Assembly: GCF_006715285.1 (NCBI RefSeq)
Contig: NZ_VFMX01000001.1
Coordinates: forward strand, 682,001-746,000
From: Arthrobacter sp. SLBN-83
GTDB lineage: Bacteria > Actinomycetota > Actinomycetes > Actinomycetales > Micrococcaceae
Direction of reading: 5' to 3'
Length of the DNA stretch: 64,000 bases
Made by a program: the position numbers and the translations under genes. A model generated the notes under the pieces. The model did not search any database. It worked only from the letters and a program-made list of their open reading frames with translations, and was not told where the DNA came from. Shown here in pieces: positions 8,197 through 17,058 of this stretch. Positions within the stretch are counted from its first letter, which is position 1, and every line of letters starts with the position of its first letter.

Positions 8197-9237
8197 TTAC
8201 CTCAAGTTGTCGTTGTTGTCTGTGGCTGGACTGGGTGCCGGACTGCTTCCGGGGTATTCGACCACATGGCACAGGGCTTGCAGGCTGCCGTCGGCCAGGT
8301 TCTGGACCACGTCCGGCAGGTCCTCGAAGCGGGATGATCCGGTGAGGAACGCGTCGAAAACGGGATCCTTGAGCAGTGATACGGCAAGGTCCAGGCGGTC
8401 CGCGTTGGTGCGACGGTGGCGGCGGGCGCGCGCCACCATGCCCACCTGGCTGGCCCGGATGGACAGGCGCCTCGCATGGAAGTCCTCACCCAACGGTACG
8501 GTGACCTCCCGGTTGGCGTACCAGGACATCTCGATGACATCACCCTCGTCGCCGACGAGCTGCAGGCTGCGTTCCAGGCCCTCCTGGGAGGCCGAGCAGT
8601 GGAACACGATGTCGCAGTCGGCCAGGGCGTCATCCGGCTGCGCGAACTCGACGCCCAGCGTGTCCGCGAGCTGCTTCCTGCCTGGATCAAGGTCCACCAG
8701 CTGCAGGCGCTGCAACGGGAAGGTGCGCAGCAGCGTTGCCACCATGCCGCCCACCAGGCCGGCGCCGACCACCGCGACGCGGTCCCCCAGGCGCGGCCCG
8801 GCTTCCCATAGGGCATTAACCGCAGTTTCGACTGTGCCGGTAAGGACGGCCCTACGGGACGGGACATCGTCGGGGATCCTGGTCAGGGATTCCACGGGAA
8901 CCACGTAGCGGTCCTGGTGCGGGTTCAGGCAGAAGACGCGCTGGCCCTTCCACCCCTCGGGCCCCTCCTCCACGACTCCGACGGAGAGGTAGCCGAACTT
9001 CACGGGGCCGGGGAACTCGCCCTCCTGGTGCGGGGCGCGCATTTCCTCGGCGACCCGCGGCGGAACGGCCCCTGCGTGGACTACCATTTCCGTGCCCTTG
9101 CTGATGCCCGAGTACAGGGCACGGACAAGCGCTTCACCCGGTCCGGGGGCGGCAACTTCTTCCGACCTGAGCTCGCCGCGCTCCTTGGCAGTGGTCCAGT
9201 ATGCGGTTGCGTGAATGGGGGTCTCTGAATTCGTCAT
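8197..9237 (-). CDS. Zinc-type alcohol dehydrogenase-like (MDR) oxidoreductase
   Basis: A 346-residue medium-chain dehydrogenase-like protein. GroES-like N-terminal part (ALYSGISKGTEM replaces the usual zinc-binding CxxCGTD segment), then a Rossmann fold with AVVGAGLVGGMVA (residues about 153-165). The classical catalytic-zinc ligand Cys is not evident at the ISKGTE position, as in quinone-reductase-like or zinc-independent branches. First gene of the operon with PTPS and GT4. It presumably oxidises or reduces an intermediate of the same small-molecule pathway; the substrate is unknown. Confidence 0.82.
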   Translation of the reverse strand: MTNSETPIHATAYWTTAKERGELRSEEVAAPGPGEALVRALYSGISKGTEMVVHAGAVPPRVAEEMRAPHQEGEFPGPVKFGYLSVGVVEEGPEGWKGQRVFCLNPHQDRYVVPVESLTRIPDDVPSRRAVLTGTVETAVNALWEAGPRLGDRVAVVGAGLVGGMVATLLRTFPLQRLQLVDLDPGRKQLADTLGVEFAQPDDALADCDIVFHCSASQEGLERSLQLVGDEGDVIEMSWYANREVTVPLGEDFHARRLSIRASQVGMVARARRHRRTNADRLDLAVSLLKDPVFDAFLTGSSRFEDLPDVVQNLADGSLQALCHVVEYPGSSPAPSPATDNNDNLR

Positions 9238-9364
9238 CTTGCTGACGAATCTATCCGGACGCGCGGCGAGGGGGAAAGTCCGACGGCGGGTGTCGGGGTT
9301 TCGTGGCGACCTCGCACGGCTACCTTCGGCATGCAGTTCGAAGGCAAGGCTCCCCCTGTACCAG

Positions 9365-9412
9365 GCAAGCTCCTAGGCAGAGGGCGGATGCAAGCTCCTA
9401 GGCAGAGGGCGG
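9365..9412. repeat. 23-bp direct repeat, two copies
   Basis: GCAAGCTCCTAGGCAGAGGG plus CGG occurs at 9365-9387 and again at 9390-9412. The right copy encodes the last residues and stop of the HNH protein, so the left copy looks like a local duplication of the gene's 3' end. Confidence 0.85.
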
Positions 9413-11019
9413 GTGGAGGATGGCGTTAAGGCATGCCTCCCCCAAGGAGAAGCCCACATCCACCAAGTCCACGCAACCTGGAATTGCCCTTTTCAACTGC
9501 TTCAGTTGCGGCACCAGCTGCGTGGGCCACTTCGGTGGTTCCCAGTCCTGGTGTTCGCTTGTGTAGTGCCGGCCGGTGGGTGACGTCCAGCCGGGTGGCT
9601 CGTTTTTGGTGGCAGGGGTGGGTTTCCACCCGGTGGCGTGTCGGAGTTTGTGGTGTTTGGGGCAGGGCTGTCCCAGGTTGCTGATCCCGGTGGTGCCGCC
9701 GTTGGCCCAGGCCAGGATGTGGTCGGCGTCGTTGTCCAGGGAGGTGTTGCTGCACCCCGGGAACGGGCACTTGCCGTCCCGCATCCGCAACCAGGCCCGC
9801 ATCGCCCCGGTCACCCGGTAGCTCGTACGGCCGATCTCCAGGGGTGCACCGTCCCGCGGATCCACAAATACCCGGTAAAACGACGTTGCCCCGTTCGCGA
9901 CCAGGTCCCGGGCCATCGATGGTGGGATCGGCCCGTACCCGTCCAGCATCGCCGGCTCATCGGTCAACCCCATCAGGGAGAACACCGGAACCGTGACCAG
10001 AACCTGCGCCCGAATCGGCGAAGACAACTGTTCTGCCCCGGCGGCGGCACCTTCACCGCCAACACCAACGACGTCACCGGCCCCATCGCTGGCACCGACA
10101 CGTGCACCGGCCCCGTCGCTGCCGCTAACAGTCCGCCCGTCACCGCCATCAGCATCAGCATCAGACCCACGCCGAACGCTGGTGCCACCCCCTAGGGCGG
10201 TGCCGCCACTGCCACTGTCGAGGACCGCCTCGGCGAACGTGTCGGCCCTCAACTGGGACATAGTGCGGGACTCCGGGGGCCTTGGAGTGACCGGGACATA
10301 GCGGTGAGCCGGTTCCACCCGGCCAACGCCTGAGCCGCCGGCAGACACGCGGACAGCCACGCCATCCCGTCCTGGTCCGGCCGGAACTCCACCCGCCGAT
10401 CCGCCACCCCCTTGACATGGCGCTTCTCAATGCTCTCCGCATGGTGGCGTTCCCGCCACGTCCTGGCCTTGGCCCGAAACCGGTGCGCCGGCATCTCACC
10501 GGCAGGGCACCCCCGCGCCGCATCCGGGGCCTCAGGGTCCAGGAAATGCGCCTCCAACGCAGCCGCCCCCGCAGCATCCAGACACGCCGCCTCATCCGCC
10601 ATCACCACCGCATGCTGCCACGACAGGGACCCGGCCTCCAACCCCGCAAGGGTCCGCGGCAACGACGAAACGACCGCGTGCGAAGTAGCCAGGAACGATG
10701 ACGCAGCCCGCGGCCCCAACGCCAACACACACCCAATCTCCGCCGCGACCGCCATCTCCTGCGCCTGCACCGGCACATTCGGCCCGGCAACAACAGAGGC
10801 GCTCTCCGCGTACTTCACCGCAGCCTTCGCCTTCAAACCAGCGAACCCGGCCTCAACCTCCCGGGCACCAGCCAGAACGTCCAGGCACCCATCCGCCGAA
10901 CCCGCCAACGGATCAGCCACCGAAAACGCCTCAGAACCCTGCCCGTCAACCTCAGCATTGAGCACAGCAAGGGCAGACCTGACCTCCTCGAAGGCCTTCT
11001 CCACCGCTGCTTTCCCCAT
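9398..11019 (-). pseudogene. DUF222 / HNH endonuclease (13E12-repeat type), frameshifted
   Basis: The N-terminal DUF222 part reads from the ATG at 11019 (GKAAVEKAF...) into a stop near 10249. The C-terminal part continues in another frame from the SRTMSQLRAD region to 9398, with a DPRDG.PLEIGR.SYR block and an HNH nuclease motif (CPFPGCSNTSLDNDADHI, then CPKHHKLRH). In intact relatives these parts are one protein. The frame changes near a run of five G on the plus strand (10275-10279), so a one-base indel is the simplest cause. A Gly/Asp-rich insert lies between the two parts. The family is multicopy in Arthrobacter and its biological role is unsettled. The start is uncertain: an in-frame ATG at 11064 also exists and no strong ribosome site is visible. 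Confidence 0.85.
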
Positions 11020-11202
11020 AAACCAATCATCGCGCGAGGGTACGACAATCACGCGTGATGCCACATGACGGCAATGTTCCGCGACTGCATTGCCTCATCT
11101 GCTAACTCGCAGGGTCAACACCTGAATCGAGTTGCTGCTTCGGGCGCCCGCCAGGCACACGTTTTGGGGATGCAGGCCTTGCTCCGGTACCCTATTGAGG
11201 TT

Positions 11203-11292
11203 GGTGACGTGTCCGAGCGGCCGAAGGTGCAACACTCGAAATGTTGTTTGGTGTAAAAGCCAACGTGGGTTCAAATCCCACCGTCACCGCCA
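11203..11292 (+). tRNA. tRNA-Ser(CGA)
   Basis: The acceptor stem GGTGACG (11203-11209) pairs with CGTCACC (11282-11288), followed by discriminator G and an encoded CCA (11290-11292). The anticodon stem CAACA/TGTTG encloses the loop CTCGAAA, giving anticodon CGA at 11237-11239. The long variable arm and 90-base length fit serine tRNA. The T loop TTCAAAT is present. Confidence 0.96.
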
Positions 11293-11298
11293 AGTAGA

Positions 11299-11345
11299 AA
11301 GGCCCTGCGCCCCTCGCATAAGAGGGAGCAGGGCCTTTTGTTTTG
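11299..11345 (+). terminator. Terminator behind tRNA-Ser
   Basis: AAGGCCCTG (11299-11307) pairs with CAGGGCCTT (11329-11337), with an inner CCCTC/GAGGG stem, followed by TTTTGTTTTG. Confidence 0.9.
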
Positions 11346-11796
11346 TCCCAAACTTGTAATTGCGGTCCGGCGGGGACTGCACTCACGAGCGAACTTCGCC
11401 TCCTCCACCCACCTTGCCGACACTGCTGCGCAGCCCTCCCTTGACTTGTCGACGACCTCGCTGAAGCAGGGCCCAGCAACTGGTTTTGTCACATTTGACG
11501 CTCCCTTCGCCACGTGGCACGCGCGCGGAGAAGGCAAAGTGCAAGCGCTTACACACTTCATGCTGCATCGTCGATTTGGGCTATGTAACGCGTTTTGAGG
11601 TCGCTCCGCCGGCCCCCTACGGTATTCATCGGCTGCGCACAGGAATCGTCCAGCCACTTATGAAAAGGGACCCAGCAGCCCTTTTCACCCAGTACGAAGG
11701 CGTCCCCGGTGACAGCTCTGGTTCTGGGGAGCCCAAGTACTGGAATCGGGCACAAGGCCCACTTGCACACACGGTCACTCCCCTGAGAAGAGCACT
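11346..11796 (+). other. 450-bp upstream region of levansucrase without a supported gene
   Basis: No reading frame here resembles a protein. Its base composition is less GC-rich than that of the flanking genes. It contains a LacI-type palindrome at 11539-11554. A purine-rich GAGAAGAG just before 11797 serves as the ribosome site of the levansucrase gene. Confidence 0.6.
11539..11554. promoter_or_regulatory. Candidate LacI-family operator upstream of levansucrase
   Basis: GTGCAAGCGCTTACAC is a near-perfect palindrome centred on CG (only the fourth pair mismatches). It has the AAGCGCTT core typical of LacI/GalR-family operators. It lies 243 bases before the levansucrase start, so it may act on a distant promoter. 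The cognate regulator is not in the immediate neighbourhood. Confidence 0.5.
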
Positions 11797-13392
11797 ATGC
11801 CGAAGCATCCCAATGAATCCAGTATGTGGCGAAGGCGATCCGCTGCCGCCGCCTTAGTAGCTGCCCTGGCTGCAACCTTCCTTGCAACCCCAGCCGCACT
11901 GGCCAACGAGCCCTCCGATCCCCCGTCAATCGAACAGCTGCCAGCTCCCACGCCTGGTTTCCCCCTCCCCAGCAAGCACACGCAGCAGGCCTTCGATCCG
12001 GCGTCGAACTTCACCTCGAAGTGGACGCGGGCGGATGCCAAGCAGATCATGGCGCAGAGCAACCCCAACGTTGCTCCCGGACAGAATTCGATGAGCCCCG
12101 ACGTCACCATGCCGGAGATCCCTGAGGATTTCCCCGCCATGAACGATGACGTGTGGGTCTGGGACACCTGGTCCTTGACGGATGAGAACGCCAACCAGGT
12201 CAGCTACAAGGGCTGGGATGTCATCTTCTCCCTCGTCGCGGACCGACACGCCGGCTATGGCTTCGATCAGCGCCACTGGAATGCCCGCATTGGCTACTTC
12301 TTCCGCAAGACCAACGCCGATCCGGCCAAGGACAAGTGGAACTACGGCGGACATCTGTTCCTGGACAACACCTCCGTGGGCAACACCGAGTGGTCTGGCT
12401 CCACCCGCCTGATGCAGGGTGACCACGTCAACGTCTTCTACACAGCCACCACGTTCTATGACGTGGCCGAGCGCAACGCCGGCGGCGGCGGGATCGCCCC
12501 GGACGCCGTCATCGCCAAGGCACTGGGCAACATCCACGCCGACAAGAACGGTGTGACCTTCGACGGCTTCGAGCACACCAAGTTGCTGGAACCGGACGGA
12601 AAGATGTACCAGACCAAGGCACAGAACCCCGGATTCGCATTCCGCGACCCCTACACGTTCGCCGACCCGGCACATCCCGGCAAGACGTTCATGGTCTTTG
12701 AAGGCAACACTGCCGGCACCCGTGGCGACTACGAGTGCAAGGGCGAGGACCTTGGCTACCAGCCAGGCGACCCGCACGCCGAGAGCCTGACTGACGTCCA
12801 GAACAGCGGCGCCAAGTACCAGACCGCCAACGTCGGCCTTGCCGTGGCGGACAACAAGGACCTCACCAAGTGGTCCTTCCTGCCGCCGATCCTGTCTGCA
12901 AACTGCGTCAACGACCAGACTGAGCGTCCGCAAATCTTCATCCAGAACGAAAACGGCAAGAACAAGTACTACCTGTACACGATCAGCCACCAGTTCACCT
13001 ACGCGGACGGCATGCGCGGTCCCGACGGCGTCTACGGCTTCGTTGGCGACGGGGTCCGCTCCGATTTCCAGCCGGTCAACAACAGCGGCCTGGCGCTCGG
13101 CTCACCGACCGACCTCAACCTGCCGGCCAACAACCCGAGCGGCACCATCTCCGGCCAGCAGAACGGCCGCCAGTTCCAGGCGTACTCGCACTACGTGCAG
13201 CCGGGTGGGCTGGTGCAGTCGTTTATCGACAACGTCAACGGCGTGCGCGGTGGATCGCTGTCCCCGACCGTGAAGATCAACTTCCGCAACGGCGTGACCC
13301 AGGTTGACCGCAGCTTCGGCCAGAACGGCCTGGGCCCGTTTGGTTACCTTCCCACCAACGTCAACGTTGGCGGCAAGGGTCTCTACAAGTAA
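11797..13392 (+). CDS. sacB: Levansucrase (GH68), secreted
   Basis: A 531-residue protein with a Sec signal peptide (basic RRR, hydrophobic AAAALVAALAA, cleavage near ALA-NEP). It transfers fructosyl units from sucrose to build levan outside the cell. The GH68 catalytic triad is in place: nucleophile D123 in VWDTW, transition-state stabiliser D284 in RDPY, and acid/base E376 in TERPQ. HQFTYADG and DGVYGF blocks are also family-typical. Followed by a strong terminator and then a GH32 fructan hydrolase in the same direction, the pairing seen in levan synthesis and turnover loci. The enzyme may make oligosaccharides rather than polymer; that cannot be told from sequence. Confidence 0.94.
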   Translation: MPKHPNESSMWRRRSAAAALVAALAATFLATPAALANEPSDPPSIEQLPAPTPGFPLPSKHTQQAFDPASNFTSKWTRADAKQIMAQSNPNVAPGQNSMSPDVTMPEIPEDFPAMNDDVWVWDTWSLTDENANQVSYKGWDVIFSLVADRHAGYGFDQRHWNARIGYFFRKTNADPAKDKWNYGGHLFLDNTSVGNTEWSGSTRLMQGDHVNVFYTATTFYDVAERNAGGGGIAPDAVIAKALGNIHADKNGVTFDGFEHTKLLEPDGKMYQTKAQNPGFAFRDPYTFADPAHPGKTFMVFEGNTAGTRGDYECKGEDLGYQPGDPHAESLTDVQNSGAKYQTANVGLAVADNKDLTKWSFLPPILSANCVNDQTERPQIFIQNENGKNKYYLYTISHQFTYADGMRGPDGVYGFVGDGVRSDFQPVNNSGLALGSPTDLNLPANNPSGTISGQQNGRQFQAYSHYVQPGGLVQSFIDNVNGVRGGSLSPTVKINFRNGVTQVDRSFGQNGLGPFGYLPTNVNVGGKGLYK

Positions 13393-13443
13393 CCAGCCTT
13401 GACCGGATAACGCTGCCCCGAGCAGCGGCCGGCAAAGGATCAG

Positions 13444-13473
13444 GAGCAGGGGTGCCTTCCGGCACCCCTGCTC
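13444..13473 (+). terminator. Terminator of levansucrase gene
   Basis: A perfect 13-bp stem (13444-13456 with 13461-13473) with TTCC loop, beginning GAGCAGGGGTGCC. It lies 51 bases after the stop codon and separates levansucrase from the GH32 gene. Confidence 0.8.
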
Positions 13474-13508
13474 ACTTTGCCGATACCGGCACGACCTGAA
13501 CGGCAGCT

Positions 13509-15482
13509 ATGTCCCCGAAATGGAATCTGTCCTTGGTTCCCAGGAACAACAAACTGTGGCTTTCAGCAACGCTCATCGCCGGCATCATACTCGTGAGCTT
13601 CACGGTGTTCCTCTCCAAGCCGGGCACACAGGACACCGATGAAGAACGGGCCGAGGCTGCGTTGGAAAACGTAGCCACCGCGCAGGCCGCCTTCCACTCT
13701 GAGCGGGCCGGCTACGGTTCCTACTGGCTCTCAGGAGGGGACCGAACGCTCGGGAACGGCCGGGCCCTGGACACCGCAGGGGTGGAGGACCTGAGGAGCA
13801 TCGCATGCCCGGACGGTTGGGTAGCCGCCGTCAGGGCGGGCAGCAGTATCTTTATGCGGTCAAGCCAGCAAAATGACATCCACAGGCTTGGAGCAGGGGA
13901 CGCGGCCCGGCCGGGCTGCATCACAGCTGAAGCTGTTGAAGCCATGCTCGAGGATCTCGGCTGGGTAGACCGGACTCCGGTGGCAGGCACCCCGGCCGAA
14001 GACCGTAACGGATCGTCGCCGTTCCGGCCTGCCTATCACATCACGCCGGACCAGCACTGGATGAATGATCCACAACGCCCGTTCTTCCTCGACGGCCTCT
14101 GGCATTACTACTACCTCTACAACGCCGATTACCCCAACGGCAACGGTACCGAGTGGTTCCATCTCACCAGTCCGGACCTGGTGACGTGGAAGGACGAAGG
14201 CGTGGCCATTCCCAAATACACGAACGGACTGGGTGATATCGAGACCGGAAGCGCCGTTGTGGACCACCAAAACACAGCCGGTTTTGGAAAGGACGCGGTC
14301 ATCGCCGTGGTGACGCAGCAGGACGCGGGCGTCCAGCGGCAGTCCCTGTTCTATTCAACCAACGGGGGCTACAGCTTCACCGCTTACCAAGGAAACCCGG
14401 TGATGGAGAACCCTGGGCAAGAGCACTGGCGCGATCCCAAGATCCTCCGTGATGAGGCAAACAACCAGTGGCTGATGGTCCTGGCGGAAGGCAGCAAGCT
14501 GGGCATGTACACATCCCAGGATCTGAAGGCGTGGCGATACGTCTCCAGCGTTGAGTTGCCCGGACTGGGCGTCCTCGAATGTCCGGACCTTTTCCAGTTG
14601 GACCTCGACGGGGACCCCTCCAGGCGGACCTGGGTCCTGGCGGCCAGCGCCAACGGCGCCGCGGAAGGCCGTACCACCGGTGTTGCCTACTGGACGGGAG
14701 CGTGGGACGGCCACACCTTCACGCCTAGCAGCGACCGGCATCAGTGGCTGGACGGAGGCCCTGATTTCTATGCGGCGGTGACATGGGACGATCCACGGCT
14801 CACCGACTCCCAGCGGATGCAGTCGCGGCGGGCCATAGGGTGGGTCAACAACTGGGATTACGCCCGCAAACTGCCCACGGTGGACTGGCAGGGCGGCATG
14901 GACTCGATCGTGCGGGACATCCGGCTGAAGACGGTGCAGGGCAAAGCCACGCTGGTCTCGGCACCTTCGGAATCGCTGGCCAGGCTTGAAGGTGCACCCG
15001 AAACTGCTGGACCGGCGCCCATTGGTCCGGATGGGACGCCAGGCCTTCCCGTGCCCACGGGGGGCGCTTACCGGCTGGATCTGACCCTTGAGCGCTCCAT
15101 GATTGATGGTGCAGCAGGCGACAACCACCCCGAGGCTCTCCTGCAACTGGCACAAGGGGGCTCCGTCTTCGCCACCGTGGCCTACGACTTCGGGAAAGAA
15201 ACCGCATCCGTCTCACGCGAGCAGCCGCCAGGCACCGGCGCGGACATGGGCCAGGTGTTCACCGGGGCACGGAGCGTGACTGCACCAGCCCGGGACGGTT
15301 CCGTGGACCTGACGGTCTTCGTGGACCACTCTTCCGTAGAAGTATTCGTCAACGGCGGGGAGCAGACACTTACGTCGTTGGTGTTCCCCGGGCTCGGAGA
15401 GAGTTCCCTGAACCTTGTTTCCGAAGCACCGGGCCTGTCCGTGAAAAACGCTAAGTACACACCGCTGCTGTCGACCCGCTGA
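13509..15482 (+). CDS. Membrane-anchored GH32 levanase/fructan hydrolase with pilin-like N-terminal region
   Basis: A 657-residue protein. Residues about 16-38 form a transmembrane or signal-anchor segment. Residues about 45-155 form an unusual extension in which the ENVATAQAAFHSERAGYG segment resembles the start of type IV pilin/pseudopilin globular domains. The GH32 catalytic domain starts around residue 175, with nucleophile D187 in WMNDP, D309 in HWRDP and acid/base E357 in LECPD. A C-terminal beta-sandwich (about 500-650) carries DHSSVEVFVNGG. It probably hydrolyses levan made by the adjacent levansucrase at the cell surface. Endo or exo action and the role of the extension are unknown. 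It has its own start after a terminator. Confidence 0.88.
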   Translation: MSPKWNLSLVPRNNKLWLSATLIAGIILVSFTVFLSKPGTQDTDEERAEAALENVATAQAAFHSERAGYGSYWLSGGDRTLGNGRALDTAGVEDLRSIACPDGWVAAVRAGSSIFMRSSQQNDIHRLGAGDAARPGCITAEAVEAMLEDLGWVDRTPVAGTPAEDRNGSSPFRPAYHITPDQHWMNDPQRPFFLDGLWHYYYLYNADYPNGNGTEWFHLTSPDLVTWKDEGVAIPKYTNGLGDIETGSAVVDHQNTAGFGKDAVIAVVTQQDAGVQRQSLFYSTNGGYSFTAYQGNPVMENPGQEHWRDPKILRDEANNQWLMVLAEGSKLGMYTSQDLKAWRYVSSVELPGLGVLECPDLFQLDLDGDPSRRTWVLAASANGAAEGRTTGVAYWTGAWDGHTFTPSSDRHQWLDGGPDFYAAVTWDDPRLTDSQRMQSRRAIGWVNNWDYARKLPTVDWQGGMDSIVRDIRLKTVQGKATLVSAPSESLARLEGAPETAGPAPIGPDGTPGLPVPTGGAYRLDLTLERSMIDGAAGDNHPEALLQLAQGGSVFATVAYDFGKETASVSREQPPGTGADMGQVFTGARSVTAPARDGSVDLTVFVDHSSVEVFVNGGEQTLTSLVFPGLGESSLNLVSEAPGLSVKNAKYTPLLSTR

Positions 15483-15526
15483 TTCAGTGTTTACTTTGCA
15501 CCGCGGACCTGCACACCATTGAAAGT

Positions 15527-16099
15527 GTGCGAACCAAGGGCAGGCGTCGGGGGCTTGCACTGGCCCTGTCCCTGTTGATTGCAGCAGGGACAGCAGCGGG
15601 ATGTTCCTACCAATACGACGAGCCTGCACGGACTCCAACACCCGGGCCAGCACTTGATACACGTTCCCCCGCGCCCTCCATTGATCTCATGGTCCTGGAG
15701 CGCGAGGTCCACAACTACCGTGAGCTGGACCGGCTCCTCAAGGCAGTGCCGGGCCCGGTCCTCCTTTTTGAGGAGGGGCCGCTTGATGGCCCGGTCAGGG
15801 GGTTTGGCACGACGGCGGAAGTCCCCGTGCCAGGGCAGTACACCTTTACAGCCGCCTGTGTTGGCGCTTCCGGTGCCAGGGTCGCCATCGGGCAGGAGCA
15901 CCCCGGCGCTCCCTTCCAGCCCGTCGAACTGACGCTGGATTGCCCCCGAGCCACCACACACGTCATGGAGTTGCAGCAAGGGTACGTTTTCGCCCACCTG
16001 GTGCTGCCGTCCCCCGGCGATACCCCCTGGACAGGAGCCGTGGGCGGGATACGGGTGACAGGTGGGGCACCTGCGCCAAGCACCGGGGCGTCCCCCTGA
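15527..16099 (+). CDS. Putative lipoprotein of unknown function
   Basis: A 190-residue protein starting at GTG. A basic start (RTKGRRR) and hydrophobic segment lead to a lipobox ending TAAGC at about residue 26, so it is predicted to be lipid-anchored. The rest is soluble, with a Pro/Thr-rich stretch after the anchor. I recognise no family. It begins 44 bases after the levanase gene and could be co-transcribed. The ribosome site is weak, so the start is tentative. Confidence 0.6.
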   Translation: MRTKGRRRGLALALSLLIAAGTAAGCSYQYDEPARTPTPGPALDTRSPAPSIDLMVLEREVHNYRELDRLLKAVPGPVLLFEEGPLDGPVRGFGTTAEVPVPGQYTFTAACVGASGARVAIGQEHPGAPFQPVELTLDCPRATTHVMELQQGYVFAHLVLPSPGDTPWTGAVGGIRVTGGAPAPSTGASP

Positions 16100-16179
16100 C
16101 CAAAGGCCCTGTTATCGCTGGCTCCGCGCGACAAGGCTGGGGTTTGAGGATCATTAGCGGGCCAGGCAGGAGGTCTGGG

Positions 16180-17058
16180 ATGACCGCGCAGCCACAGCAT
16201 GAAGTGCCGCTGGTCCCAGGCGCTGAGGGGAGAGGGTTCACCTACTTTATCCGCCGGCACCCTGTACCTGCCTACTATGCCCTGACCTTTGTCATTTCGT
16301 GGGGCTTGATGGGAGCGGTCGTTGGCGTGGCGCCAGTCCCGATGGCCGTTGCACTATCGCTTGGCCCCCTGGGACCCACCGCCGCATCCATCGTCCTCAC
16401 CAGCTTCCTTGATGGAAAGGCGGGACTTCGGGAGTTGGGAGCCCGTCTTCGCCGGTGGCGGGTGGGCGCGCGCTGGTACGCGCTGGCACTCCTCACTGCT
16501 CCACTCGTCATGGTTTCGACGGCCGCGGCAGTCGCCGTCGTCTTCCCCGGTTTCTACGGCGGCGTTTCGACGGCGGGCGAGCTGGTGATCGTCGTTTTGG
16601 CCGGGATCGCGGTGGGCTTGATAGTCGGCATGCTGGAGGAGCTGGGCTGGACCGGCTTCGCGCTGCCCCGCCTGCGCCGGAGGCACGGGGTGGTGTCCAC
16701 TGCCTTGATCATGGCCGTGTTGTGGGGTGCCTGGCACTACCCCATGTTCGCCAACAGTACCGATCCTTCAGGAGCCATACCGGCCGCCCTTATCGTTGCC
16801 GTGTTCCTGTTTGCCTGGCTGCCCGCTTACCGGGTGCTGATGGTTTGGCTCTACGACCGGACCGAGAGCCTCCTCCTGGCGGTGCTGATGCACGCACCGC
16901 TCGCCGCGGGCGCCTTCATCAACTCCTTCATCGCGTCCTCCGGCAACTCATCCGGAATCGCCATCCTGGTCCCGCCTCTCAGCTGGGGTGCGGCATTCTG
17001 GGTGATTGCCGCCGTCGTCCTTCTCACCGAACGCCGCCACCGACGGGAGCCGACGTGA
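16180..17058 (+). CDS. CPBP-family intramembrane glutamic protease-like protein
   Basis: A membrane protein of 292 residues with about eight hydrophobic segments. Motif 1 EELGWTGFALPRL and motif 2 WGAWHYP carry the Glu and His residues expected for the CPBP/Abi (CAAX-like) family. These proteins process membrane peptides, often in bacteriocin immunity or signalling. The ATG at 16180 has AGGAGG in good position; longer in-frame readings lack support. It overlaps the next gene by four bases (GTGA), so the two are translationally coupled. Confidence 0.85.
   Translation: MTAQPQHEVPLVPGAEGRGFTYFIRRHPVPAYYALTFVISWGLMGAVVGVAPVPMAVALSLGPLGPTAASIVLTSFLDGKAGLRELGARLRRWRVGARWYALALLTAPLVMVSTAAAVAVVFPGFYGGVSTAGELVIVVLAGIAVGLIVGMLEELGWTGFALPRLRRRHGVVSTALIMAVLWGAWHYPMFANSTDPSGAIPAALIVAVFLFAWLPAYRVLMVWLYDRTESLLLAVLMHAPLAAGAFINSFIASSGNSSGIAILVPPLSWGAAFWVIAAVVLLTERRHRREPT

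Noticed and set aside
9365..9412. Possible attachment site from the 23-bp direct repeat near a tRNA
   Set aside because: The copies are only two bases apart and far from the tRNA, with no integrase; local duplication is simpler.
11065..11202. Possible small gene between the HNH gene and tRNA-Ser
   Set aside because: Short frames overlap the tRNA itself and lack coding character.
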